The notes under the pieces: generated by a model
Seen by the model: only the letters and a program-made list of their open reading frames with translations
Database searches by the model: none
What the model was told of the DNA's origin: nothing
Made by a program: the position numbers and the translations under genes
Shown here: in pieces, positions 52,139 to 61,192 of the stretch
Numbering within the stretch: the first letter of the stretch is position 1
Layout: the number at the start of each line of letters is the position of its first letter
NCBI GenBank assembly: GCA_012026835.1
Contig: VEPN01000006.1
Coordinates: 1 to 64,000, forward strand
Direction: 5' to 3'
From: Candidatus Methanoperedens sp.
GTDB taxonomy: Archaea; Halobacteriota; Methanosarcinia; Methanosarcinales; Methanoperedenaceae
DNA: 64,000 bases

Positions 52139-52690
52139 ATGGATTATACTGATAATATTCAACTGGGTATCATGAAAACCAAGGAGACCCAGATTAAGAG
52201 CGGTGAAGAATGTAAAGACCTCATACGATTCCTGGGGGCGTATGATGCTGCAATATTGGGACTGGCCGCACAGGCGATACTGGATAAATACGGAGAAGAT
52301 GGTTACAACACAATCAAAAACGCCATGTATAGGAAAGGTGAACTCGATGCAAAAGAACTGAAAGAACATGGTGTGACCTTCAAGTCTTTCAGGGAGTTCG
52401 GAATGTTCTTTGGCTCTTCGCTAAACGGTGTGGTAAACAGCATAATCTCACCAAAACAGAAGATGGAGATCGTATCAGAAAATGAAGTGGTGCTCACGCA
52501 TACCGACTGTATCAGGTGCAGGGAGTGGGGGAAACTTGGCCTCTCAAATGAAATGGCCATGAAGTTATGCGACCTGTATTTCGGGTCATTTGAAGCATAC
52601 CTTCGCGAAATATTCCCTGATATTCGTGTGGTGAAAGAGAAACTGATACCCAGGGGCGATGACGTGTGCAGGATAGTTTTCAGGAAGTAA
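52139..52690 (+). CDS. L-2-amino-thiazoline-4-carboxylate hydrolase-like protein
   Basis: A 183-aa protein. Helical N-half (LIRFLGAYDAAILGLAAQAI) and a C-half with VVLTHTDCIRCREWGKLGLS, then LREIFPDIRVVKEKLIPRGD and DDVCRIVF, resembling the ATC-hydrolase-like family, with three cysteines. Composition is again host-like (higher GC than the element). The start is only 7 bp from the inferred element end, so its original upstream region is likely now some 13 kb away. Confidence 0.55.
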   Translation: MDYTDNIQLGIMKTKETQIKSGEECKDLIRFLGAYDAAILGLAAQAILDKYGEDGYNTIKNAMYRKGELDAKELKEHGVTFKSFREFGMFFGSSLNGVVNSIISPKQKMEIVSENEVVLTHTDCIRCREWGKLGLSNEMAMKLCDLYFGSFEAYLREIFPDIRVVKEKLIPRGDDVCRIVFRK

Positions 52691-52724
52691 AAAGAAGAAT
52701 CACGGAATACCCTGAAGTTTCATC

Positions 52725-55631
52725 TTATTTACTGTCCAGAACTTCGTGTATGGTTTCTAATAATCTCCCGGCAGTATAAGGTTTTGGCAGAAAAGCATCT
52801 GTATTTTCTATAACGTCTTTAAGTCTATCCTTCTCCGCTAATCCGCTGACTGCAACAATTTTGACCTGGGGATTAATTCTACGAATTGCCCTGATGCTCA
52901 TATGACCATCCATAACCGGCATCATCATATCCATAATAACAACTTTGATTTTATCTTTATTTTGAGCATACAATGCCACCGCCTGTGCGCCATCATTGGC
53001 TGCAAGCACATTATATCCATATTCTTCCAGTATCGAAGCTGTAACCTCACGAATCGAATCCTCGTCTTCGGCAACCATAACCAATTCTCCCTGACCGGCA
53101 AGCAATTCAAGCTGCTTGTCATCTACTTTTTGCAGTTCAGTCTTAACTGATGGCAAATATACCCTGAATATAGTTCCTTTCCCGGTCTCGCTATATACGT
53201 TTATGAATCCGCCATGACTTTTTACAATTGCAATAGCCGTTGATAAGCCAAGCCCGGTTCCTTCGCCAAACTTCTTTGTGGTGAAAAACGGTTCAAATAT
53301 CCTATCTATTATATCCCCGGGAATACCTGTCCCGGTATCCGAGACTTCAATTATAACGTAAGAACCGATTTTAGCCTCAGTATGCATCCGCGTATAATTT
53401 TCATCGATAAAAAAATTCAAAGCTGTGATATCCAGAATACCGCCATCAGGCATAGCATCACGGGCATTCACGCACAGGTTCATCAGAACCTGGTGCAGTT
53501 GTGTAACATCTCCTGAGATGGTAAAGAGGTCTTTGGATATATCGGTCCGAATCTTGATGTTTCTTGGAAACGTCTCTTTTGCGACCTTCTCAATTTCAGA
53601 TATGAGATGTGCTATTTGAAGAGGCTTGTGTTCTCCCTCAACACCTCTTGCAAACGAAAGGACCTGCTTTATTAGATTGGCTCCGCGCTGGGAGTTCTGT
53701 TCAAGAACAGTAAGCAATTTCTGGCTCTGCTCGTCTTTGAATTTTTCTTTTAATATATGCAGCGACAGCATTATTGGCGTCAGCACATTGTTAAGGTCAT
53801 GAGCCATACCGCTTGCGAGCGTGCCTATGCTTTCCATTCTCTGAGCACGCAATAACTGCGCCTCAAGATATTTCTTATTAGTAACATCTTTGGCGATAAC
53901 TGAGATACCTGTCCTGGTTGGATAAGCATTAATTTCAAAAACGAGGCTCTTGTCATCGATTTGGAACTGGCTCTCGAAATGCTCGGGTTGCTGCGTTTTT
54001 AATATTCTGATATAGAACCGCTCAGCTTTTGTTCCCTTTATATCAGGGAAAAGCTCGTAGAGAGATTTCCCGATAGCATCATTCGCCGGAATCCCTGTAA
54101 GAACTTCAGACGCCTTATTCCAGTAGGTATATCTTAAATCTTCGTCCATAGCATAGAAGAGGTCATCGATGCTCTCGGTAAGCTCCCTGTAGCTTGCTGC
54201 ACTCTCCAGCAATGCTTTGTTGGCTTCTTCCAGTTCTGATGTTCTTTCCCTGACCCGCAACTCTAACTCATCGTGTGCTTTACGCAATGCCTCCTCAGCC
54301 CGCTTGCGCTTAGTGATGTCGGTAAGCATGCTCAGAGTTCCCGTGAACCTTCCCTTCATATCAAATAACGGCTTGGCGTTCACAATCGTCCATAAAGGCG
54401 AACCGTCCCGGCGGATTAATTTAAGTTCATAGCTACCCTTGATGCCCTGTTTCCTCTTTTCAATATTCAGGTTTGATAAAGCCACGCCTTCTTCATCAAG
54501 GAAGTCTAATCCGGATTTTCCCATCATTTCGTGAACGCTGTATCCCAGCAGCTCCGCCATTTTAGGGTTAGCATATGTTGTCTTTCTTTGCGTGTCCACT
54601 ATCCATATGCCCTCAGTGGCAGTCTCAACGATGTTGCGGTACTTTTCTTCGCTTTCGCGGCGCGCTTCCTCCGCCCGCCTGCGCTCGGTGATATCACGGA
54701 AGACGAGTACCACGCCCATGGTCTTGCCATCCACGTCTTTTATTGGTGCACCGCTGTCATCAATGGGGAGTTCAGTTCCGTCCTTCCTTATCAGGATCGT
54801 ATGGTTGGCAAGACCAATAATCATCCCCTCCCGAAGCACCCTTGCAACAGGGTTATCAACTTTCTGGCGGGTGTACTCATTGATGATATTGAACACCTCA
54901 GTCATCGGTTTTGTTGAAGCATCCGCGAGCTTCCAGCCGGTCAATGCTTCAGACACGGCGTTCATGAAAGTTATCCTGCCTTTGGCATCAGTGGCAATGA
55001 CAGCATCCCCGATGCTTGCCAGTGTGGTGGCCCAGCGCTGCTCGCTTTTTACCAGTTCTGCGGTTCGTTCCTCTACCCGTATTTCTAATCCATCGCGCGC
55101 CTCTCGCAGCTCATCCTGTATCCGCTTCTGCTCGGTCAAATCCGTGGCAACCAGATAAACGCTTGATAATCCATCCAGCGGCATGGCGTTAACTGAGAGA
55201 TGTACCGGTACAGCCGTTCCGTCCCCTGCTATGAATATGGTTTCTCCTTTACTGCTGCCCGCTCTACCCTGTCTCAGCAGTTCCTCAAACACTGACCTGT
55301 CCGCAGGTGAAACGAATTGGGAAATCCCTGTCCCGATTATTTTTTTAAGCGGTTTTTTAAGCATATCCGCAAAGCCCTTGTTGCAGTAAAAGATGGTGTC
55401 GTCTCCTGCCAGGGTTATAGCCCCCTCTTTCATGTTCTCCATAAGGACGCGGTAGGGCCGTTCGGCACCTTTCAGTGTGAAAATCTGGTCACCTTGCGGT
55501 GTTGAGACAACCAGTGCATCCACTTCGCCTCTCCGGATAGCGCGCAGGGTTTCCTCAGCCTCTGCCAACCGTGAACTGAGCTCTGCAACTTCAGGCAGGA
55601 GTTCCCCTTTTGGTTTTGTGTCTCTATTCCT
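52725..55631 (-). CDS. Multi-PAS hybrid histidine kinase with receiver domain
   Basis: About 968 aa. Four PAS domains with coiled linkers (ARDGLEIRVEERTAELVKSE) precede HisKA (GTLASGMAHDLNNVLTPI), HATPase (LMNLCVNARDAMP; VSDTGTGIP; GEGTGLGLSTA) and a C-terminal receiver with phosphoacceptor in VVIMDMMMPVMDGHM. The family N-terminus (ELLPEVAELSSRLAEAEETL) starts upstream of the first usable codon, TTG at 55568. A GGAGGT site is followed six bases later by AGG (55631-55629), exactly where ATG is expected, so the start seems mutated. It follows two kaiB genes and kaiC on the same strand, as a likely output or input kinase. No transmembrane segment is seen. Confidence 0.9.
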   Translation of the reverse strand, partial: RNRDTKPKGELLPEVAELSSRLAEAEETLRAIRRGEVDALVVSTPQGDQIFTLKGAERPYRVLMENMKEGAITLAGDDTIFYCNKGFADMLKKPLKKIIGTGISQFVSPADRSVFEELLRQGRAGSSKGETIFIAGDGTAVPVHLSVNAMPLDGLSSVYLVATDLTEQKRIQDELREARDGLEIRVEERTAELVKSEQRWATTLASIGDAVIATDAKGRITFMNAVSEALTGWKLADASTKPMTEVFNIINEYTRQKVDNPVARVLREGMIIGLANHTILIRKDGTELPIDDSGAPIKDVDGKTMGVVLVFRDITERRRAEEARRESEEKYRNIVETATEGIWIVDTQRKTTYANPKMAELLGYSVHEMMGKSGLDFLDEEGVALSNLNIEKRKQGIKGSYELKLIRRDGSPLWTIVNAKPLFDMKGRFTGTLSMLTDITKRKRAEEALRKAHDELELRVRERTSELEEANKALLESAASYRELTESIDDLFYAMDEDLRYTYWNKASEVLTGIPANDAIGKSLYELFPDIKGTKAERFYIRILKTQQPEHFESQFQIDDKSLVFEINAYPTRTGISVIAKDVTNKKYLEAQLLRAQRMESIGTLASGMAHDLNNVLTPIMLSLHILKEKFKDEQSQKLLTVLEQNSQRGANLIKQVLSFARGVEGEHKPLQIAHLISEIEKVAKETFPRNIKIRTDISKDLFTISGDVTQLHQVLMNLCVNARDAMPDGGILDITALNFFIDENYTRMHTEAKIGSYVIIEVSDTGTGIPGDIIDRIFEPFFTTKKFGEGTGLGLSTAIAIVKSHGGFINVYSETGKGTIFRVYLPSVKTELQKVDDKQLELLAGQGELVMVAEDEDSIREVTASILEEYGYNVLAANDGAQAVALYAQNKDKIKVVIMDMMMPVMDGHMSIRAIRRINPQVKIVAVSGLAEKDRLKDVIENTDAFLPKPYTAGRLLETIHEVLDSK

Positions 55632-55643
55632 AAAACCACCTCC

Positions 55644-55982
55644 TTATTTCTGCTTCAGATCAAGCCCAAGAAGAATACGTTCTTTATCTGACATATCACC
55701 TATCAGTTTACGTAAAGGAAGAGGGAGCTTCTTGACGAGCGTTGGGGCAGCGATTATCTGTTCATCTTTGGCAAGGACAGGCTGCTGATAGATATCAATA
55801 ACTTCAAGTTCGTATCGTCCTTTAAGATTTTCTTCACAAATTTTCTTGATGTTCAGGACAGCCTGTATAGATTTTGGCGTCATGCCCGTAACATATAAGC
55901 GAAGGATATATCTCTCGTTCATTTCCTTAAGAAGTGACTGCTCAAATTCTTCTATGCTATCTTTTATTTCTGTTTCATCCAT
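55644..55982 (-). CDS. kaiB: KaiB-like protein (second copy)
   Basis: A 112-aa thioredoxin-like fold protein: YILRLYVTGMTPKSIQAVLN, then LEVIDIYQQPVLAKDEQIIA and PTLVKKLPLPLRKLIGD, all KaiB signatures. It lies between the first kaiB and the hybrid kinase. Its N-terminal 20-residue acidic extension (MDETEIKDSIEEFEQSLLKE) is longer than in typical KaiB. It probably binds KaiC or a kinase sensor domain. Confidence 0.92.
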   Translation of the reverse strand: MDETEIKDSIEEFEQSLLKEMNERYILRLYVTGMTPKSIQAVLNIKKICEENLKGRYELEVIDIYQQPVLAKDEQIIAAPTLVKKLPLPLRKLIGDMSDKERILLGLDLKQK

Positions 55983-56020
55983 GAAATCTCCGTGTCCCTA
56001 TCATTTTATCTCCTTCCCTT

Positions 56021-56344
56021 TTATCCTTTTGCAGGGCGAAGGTCAAGACCCACAAGAACCCGCTCGGTATTAGAAAGGTCACCGATTATTTTCTTTAAAG
56101 GTTGAGGAAGTTTCCTGACCAGTGTAGGAATGGCAAGAATCTGGTCTCCCCTGGCAAGCTGGGGATTCTTCAAAAGGTCTACCACTTCAATCTTATATTT
56201 GCCAGCAAGATGTTCCTCACAGAGTTTCTTGAGATTGGAAAACGCTGCCAGCGATTTTGGCGTTGTGCCTGCAACATACAGCCTGAGTTCCCATGTATCC
56301 GGCTTTTCAGATTTTTTTGCTTCCTGTGCTGTTGCTATATTCAT
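56021..56344 (-). CDS. kaiB: KaiB-like protein (first copy)
   Basis: A 107-aa KaiB homolog: [20 protein letters not shown], then [20 protein letters not shown] and [20 protein letters not shown]. It follows kaiC by 19 nt on the same strand. In cyanobacteria KaiB binds KaiC after phosphorylation; no kaiA is seen here, as expected outside cyanobacteria. Confidence 0.95.
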   Translation of the reverse strand: MNIATAQEAKKSEKPDTWELRLYVAGTTPKSLAAFSNLKKLCEEHLAGKYKIEVVDLLKNPQLARGDQILAIPTLVRKLPQPLKKIIGDLSNTERVLVGLDLRPAKG

Positions 56345-56363
56345 CTTTTGTCACCCTCTGCGG

Positions 56364-58070
56364 TTAAACATCTGCTTTCCGGCGGCGCATCATCTCAGCA
56401 CGGTCTTCGGTAAGAACTTTCTCCTCCGTTTTATCCTGCTGTAATAGCTTATCCACCTCTTCCTGTGCATCTTTGAGATCAGAGCGCAAAGCCGTAATCT
56501 GCGCTTCCAGGGCCTTGCTCCTGCGGTCAAGTTCACGCTTCCTGTGTTCAATCTCCTCTTTGCGTATGAGTTCTGAAGCTCTGTCCTGTGCCTCCTGCGC
56601 ATACCGCGCTGAACCCGTCAGCACACCAGCCGGTCCACTGTACACATCTATCAGGTCTATGCCTCTACCGGTAAGCAGGAACTCACGTATCTGGTTGGAA
56701 TGTGCCATGCCGCGGGATTTTAAAATATACAGCCCGCGGTTACGCTCTCCCCCGATTTCAATATCGCGTAGCAGTAGCCATGTATCCATCAATGATGAGA
56801 TGCCGAATTCTGTCTGTTCAAGGGCACCTCCGGCGTGCGACAGGTTCGTAAATAAAGCGGTAATCTGGCTGGCTTTCAGGAAATCAATAAGACGCGACAG
56901 CATTGATTTTACCTCGGTCTCACTGCCTATACTGATTAAATTTGTAACCGGATCCATAATAACGACTTTCGGCTTAAATTCATTTACCAGTTTGTACATC
57001 TTCACAAGATGCATTTCAAGACCGTAAATCGTGGGGCGCACTGCGTAAATATCCAGAAGCCCCTGCTTCATCCACGGCTCAAGATCAACGCCTATCGAGC
57101 GCATATTGCGCATAATCTGGCTTGCGGATTCCTCGAATGCAAAATAAAGACACTTCTCACCGCGCGAACAGGTTGCATCGGCAAAGGTGGCAGCAATGCT
57201 TGTTTTACCTGTGCCTGCTGTGCCTGAGATAAGAATACTGCTGCCGCGATAGTATCCCTCACCTCCAAGCATGGTATCAAGACGGGGGATGCCTGAGCTA
57301 ATCCGTTCATTGGATACATCGTGCTTTAACCCGATTGATGTAATCGGCAACACAGAAATGCCGTATTCGTCTATCAGGAACGGGTACTCATTCGTGCCGT
57401 GCGCTGAACCGCGGTATTTGACAATGCGCAAACGCCTGGTTGTAATTTGGCCTTCAACCCTGTTATCAAGGAGGATGACGCAGTCTGAGACATATTCTTC
57501 GAGGCCATGCCTTGTCAGCATTTTTTCGCCTTTTTCTCCAGTAATGATGGCTGTAACACCTTTTTCTTTCAGCCAGCGGAATAATCTTCGCAGTTCAGCA
57601 CGAAGTATGCCTTCATTGGCTAATCCGCTATAGAGCGATTCTATTGTATCCAGCACCACACGTTTTGCACCGATAGAGTCAATGGCATGGTTGAGGCGGA
57701 TGAACAGCCCTTCGAGGTCGTATTCCCCGGTCTCTTCGATTTCACTCCGTTCGACACGGATGTGATCCAGATACATCTTTTTTTGTGCTGCAAGGTCGTT
57801 GAGATCAAAACCCAGCGATGCAACATTCTGGACAAGTTCTTCCGAGGATTCCTCAAATGACACGAAGACACCTGGTTCGTTATATTGTGCTGCACCCCGC
57901 ACAAGGAATTCCATCGCTAACAGCGTTTTGCCGCATCCTGCACTGCCGCATACCAGTGTCGGGCGCCCTTTCGGTAATCCCCCGTCCGTTATCTCATCAA
58001 GCCCCCGGATTCCTGTCTGGCATTTTGGAAGATTCTCCAGGGGCTTAATATTATTTTCTAATTTAGTCAT
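56364..58070 (-). CDS. kaiC: Two-domain KaiC-like ATPase
   Basis: A 568-aa protein with duplicated RecA-like domains. CI has Walker A GSAGCGKT (42-49) and catalytic EE (73-74); CII has GTAGTGKT (283-290) and EE (313-314). The CII phosphorylation loop corresponding to Ser431-Thr432 of cyanobacterial KaiC reads GISSLMDTW, so both sites would be Ser (425-426). The C-terminus (490-568) is a coiled coil without the A-loop seen in cyanobacteria. It heads a kaiC-kaiB-kaiB-kinase operon. It may act as a timer or as a signalling ATPase. Confidence 0.95.
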   Translation of the reverse strand: MTKLENNIKPLENLPKCQTGIRGLDEITDGGLPKGRPTLVCGSAGCGKTLLAMEFLVRGAAQYNEPGVFVSFEESSEELVQNVASLGFDLNDLAAQKKMYLDHIRVERSEIEETGEYDLEGLFIRLNHAIDSIGAKRVVLDTIESLYSGLANEGILRAELRRLFRWLKEKGVTAIITGEKGEKMLTRHGLEEYVSDCVILLDNRVEGQITTRRLRIVKYRGSAHGTNEYPFLIDEYGISVLPITSIGLKHDVSNERISSGIPRLDTMLGGEGYYRGSSILISGTAGTGKTSIAATFADATCSRGEKCLYFAFEESASQIMRNMRSIGVDLEPWMKQGLLDIYAVRPTIYGLEMHLVKMYKLVNEFKPKVVIMDPVTNLISIGSETEVKSMLSRLIDFLKASQITALFTNLSHAGGALEQTEFGISSLMDTWLLLRDIEIGGERNRGLYILKSRGMAHSNQIREFLLTGRGIDLIDVYSGPAGVLTGSARYAQEAQDRASELIRKEEIEHRKRELDRRSKALEAQITALRSDLKDAQEEVDKLLQQDKTEEKVLTEDRAEMMRRRKADV

Positions 58071-58243
58071 TGACTTACTCCTTTTTCTATGGTTTCTGCT
58101 CCCAACTCTACTTATTTTTAATTGAGTTTTCCACTTAAGTACTATTAATAAACATGACAGTTCATATAATTAATTATATTACTCATGAATAGTTTCACCC
58201 TGCACACATTAGATTTATAATCATAAGCGGTATTATTTGGCGG

Positions 58244-60532
58244 ATGAGTGATTCTCAATATATAAATCACCCTCTTATAAAGCCTGACACCATAGAACAG
58301 AGATTATACCAGCTTTCACTTGCAGGTGAAGCCCTTAAGAAATCAACCCTCGTAGTTCTTCCCACAGGCCTTGGGAAAACGATAGTCGCCCTCCTTGTAA
58401 TGGTTTCACGCCTCCCTAAAGGGAAAGTCCTTCTTCTTTCTCCCACAAAGCCCCTTGTTGAACAGCATGCCGCATTTTTTAGGATCGCCCTCAATATACC
58501 GCCGGAAGAGGTTATTCTTTTCACAGGGAACACGCCGCCCGGCAAAAGAAAATCCATGTGGGACGCTGCAAAAGTCGTGGTCTCGACCCCGCAGGTGATT
58601 GAGAACGACATCCTGGGAAAAAAGATTGATCTCGCAGGTGTTTCGTGCATAATTTTTGACGAGGCTCACAGGGCGACAGGGGATTACTCCTATGTCTATA
58701 TTTCAGAGAAGTACGCCCTGCAAAACAAGGAGCCGCTCGTCCTGGGAATAACTGCAAGTCCCGGCAGCAGCCCGGATAAGATACAGGAAGTATGCACAAA
58801 CCTTCGTATAAGCGCTGTCGAGGTTCGTTCAGATTCCGACCCCGATGTCAGGCCGTATGTTTTCGATAAGGACATCGAGTGGAAATATGTTCCCATACCT
58901 GTTGAGATAAAAGGATTGAAGCAACTGATGGACAAAGTGCTTTCCGACAGGTTAAATAAATTACGGGAACTCGGTATCATCTCGTCTTACCAGACAAGGT
59001 TGTCAAAGAGAGAAATGCTTGATCTCCAGGGGAAGATGCAATCCCAGCTTCGTTCGTTCCCTGACCAGAAAATATATCAGGGCATTTCGCTTCTTGCCGA
59101 GATATTCAAGGTGAGCCACGCCATCGAGATCGCAGAAACACAGGGCGCATCCGCATTAGCCAGGTATTTTGAACGCCTTGAGAACGAGGCAAGGTCAAAA
59201 AGCGGGAGCAAGGCAGCCAGGCGTCTCATGGATGACCTGAGCATGCGTCAGGCAATACATCATCTCTCAGGATGCGACGGAAATAATCCCAAACTCGGTC
59301 TTGTAAAGGAACTTGTTGAGAAACAGGTAATCGAAAATCCGCAATCAAGAGTCATCGTTTTTACCAATTACAGGGATACGGCCGAACTGGTAAGCGTTTC
59401 CCTTAAAGAAGTTCCCGGTATAAAACCTGTAAGGTTTGTTGGCCAGGCAAGCAAGTACAAGGATACCGGGCTGACCCAGAAGCAACAGGTCGAGATAATC
59501 CAGAAATTCAAGGACGGTGAGTACAACACCCTTGTTGCCACATCTGTGGCTGAAGAGGGACTTGACATACCCGCGACCGATCTTGTGGTTTTTTTTGAGC
59601 CTATCCCTTCTGAGATACGAAGCATACAGCGAAAAGGAAGAACAGGGAGAAAACACGCAGGACGCGTTGTGATACTCATGGCAAAGGGGTCAAAAGATGA
59701 GGCTTATCACTGGAGCAGCAACAGGAGAGAGAAAACAATGCTGAACACAATGAAAAATCTGAGTTTTGAGGTTTCAGCCCCTGAAGAAGCCCCAGCAGAA
59801 GAAACGATCGCACCACATGGCAGCGGGCAGAAAAACCTGCAGGATTTCCATAAGGAGATTCAGGAACCAAAACATGAGGAAAGCCCTGTGAAAGTTTTCA
59901 TTGACCAGAGAGAGATCCGCTCCACAGTCGCGCGGGCGCTTGAGAAACTCGGTGTCGAGATAATATTGAAAACGCTTGAAGTCGGGGATTACGTGATAAG
60001 CGACCGTGTAGGTATTGAGAGAAAAACAGCAGAAGATTTCCTGAGCACGCTCATGGACGGGAGGGACCTTTTCGGCCAGGTTTCTGACCTTGTATGCACC
60101 TTCGAGCGCCCGCTGCTCATAATAGAAGGAGAAGGACTTTATACAACAAGACAAATCCACCCGAATGCCATACGCGGGGTGCTTGCTTCCATTACCATCG
60201 ATTTCGGGGTTCCTGTCATATTCAGTAAGGACGAGGAGGATACTGCGGCTTTAATAAGCGTGATGGCAAAAAGGGAACAGCAGACTGGCGCGAAAAAAGA
60301 TATAAACCTGCACGGGAAGAAAACTTCTCTTACGCTCAAGGAACAGCAGGAATATGTGATATCATCCCTCCCCGAGATCGGCCCCGCAGTTGCAAGGAAC
60401 CTGCTGCGGCACTTTGGCAGCGTGGAGCGGATCATGGCCGCATCGCGCGAAGAGCTGATGGAAGTGGGACTTGTGGGGCCAAAGACCGCGGACAGGATAA
60501 AGGAAGTAGTGGGTGGGGAGTATAAGGGTTGA
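58244..60532 (+). CDS. hef: Hef: archaeal fork-processing helicase/nuclease
   Basis: A 762-aa protein. The N-terminal SF2 helicase has TGLGKT (41-46), DEAH (140-143) and QRKGRTGRKHAG (motif VI). The C-terminal XPF-type nuclease has GDYVISDRVGIERKTAEDF with the ERK catalytic motif, then two helix-hairpin-helix motifs (LPEIGPAVARNLLRHFGS; GLVGPKTADRIKEV). It processes stalled forks and branched DNA. Full length and intact. Divergent from kaiC over ~170 bp. Confidence 0.97.
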   Translation: MSDSQYINHPLIKPDTIEQRLYQLSLAGEALKKSTLVVLPTGLGKTIVALLVMVSRLPKGKVLLLSPTKPLVEQHAAFFRIALNIPPEEVILFTGNTPPGKRKSMWDAAKVVVSTPQVIENDILGKKIDLAGVSCIIFDEAHRATGDYSYVYISEKYALQNKEPLVLGITASPGSSPDKIQEVCTNLRISAVEVRSDSDPDVRPYVFDKDIEWKYVPIPVEIKGLKQLMDKVLSDRLNKLRELGIISSYQTRLSKREMLDLQGKMQSQLRSFPDQKIYQGISLLAEIFKVSHAIEIAETQGASALARYFERLENEARSKSGSKAARRLMDDLSMRQAIHHLSGCDGNNPKLGLVKELVEKQVIENPQSRVIVFTNYRDTAELVSVSLKEVPGIKPVRFVGQASKYKDTGLTQKQQVEIIQKFKDGEYNTLVATSVAEEGLDIPATDLVVFFEPIPSEIRSIQRKGRTGRKHAGRVVILMAKGSKDEAYHWSSNRREKTMLNTMKNLSFEVSAPEEAPAEETIAPHGSGQKNLQDFHKEIQEPKHEESPVKVFIDQREIRSTVARALEKLGVEIILKTLEVGDYVISDRVGIERKTAEDFLSTLMDGRDLFGQVSDLVCTFERPLLIIEGEGLYTTRQIHPNAIRGVLASITIDFGVPVIFSKDEEDTAALISVMAKREQQTGAKKDINLHGKKTSLTLKEQQEYVISSLPEIGPAVARNLLRHFGSVERIMAASREELMEVGLVGPKTADRIKEVVGGEYKG

Positions 60533-60574
60533 GCAAGGTTTTTATGTTAATAAGCTAGTATTGAGACGCCCCAC

Positions 60575-60649
60575 GGGATAGTAGGGTAGCCTGGTCCATC
60601 CTTGAGCGTTTGGGACGCTTAGACCGCGGTTCAAATCCGCGCTATCCCA
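60575..60649 (+). tRNA. tRNA-Pro (anticodon TGG)
   Basis: The acceptor GGGATAG pairs with CTATCCC, the anticodon arm GAGCG-TTTGGGA-CGCTT gives TGG, and the T-arm is CGCGGTTCAAATCCGCG. Discriminator is A and no CCA is encoded. Confidence 0.95.
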
Positions 60650-60733
60650 TTTTAATAACTCTTTTATATGAAACGTCAAAGACCCATCCTGGAAATAAAA
60701 CAATGAATAAAGATACGATTACAGGAAATTGCA

Positions 60734-61099
60734 TCAATTCTTATAAACATCATCGGGTTCAAACAGCTTCTCGCCGATAACTTCCCCTTCTATCGTCCTG
60801 TAGAAACATGACCTGTAACCTGTATGGCATGCGCCGCCTGTTTGTTCGACCTTGAGCAGCACTGCATCAGCATCACAGTCTATCAGTATATCATGGACAA
60901 GCTGCTCGTGGCCTGAGGTTTCCCCTTTTTTCCAGAGCTTGCGCCTTGACCTGCTCCAGTAGAAAGCCTTTTTTGTCTCGATTGTCATTTTTAGGGCTTC
61001 CTTATCCATAAAAGCCACCATAAGGACTTCACCAGTCTTATAATCCTGGGCAATAGCCGTAACAAGACCGTCTTCAAATTTTAAGTCTTTAATGTCCAT
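60734..61099 (-). CDS. hisI: Phosphoribosyl-AMP cyclohydrolase
   Basis: A 121-aa enzyme for step three of histidine biosynthesis. [40 protein letters not shown] and [28 protein letters not shown] (split here) carry the zinc and magnesium ligands: Cys in DCDAD, CHTG and SCFYR. Normal length for the monofunctional archaeal form. A single-gene unit convergent with tRNA-Pro. Confidence 0.96.
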   Translation of the reverse strand: MDIKDLKFEDGLVTAIAQDYKTGEVLMVAFMDKEALKMTIETKKAFYWSRSRRKLWKKGETSGHEQLVHDILIDCDADAVLLKVEQTGGACHTGYRSCFYRTIEGEVIGEKLFEPDDVYKN

Positions 61100-61192
61100 G
61101 CACCTCAGGATAATCCTGCAAGCTTAATAATTTATCCAAAGACTATCAAGGTTTATTTAGTATGAAGAGCTACAAAGTAAAAGGTAACAACG

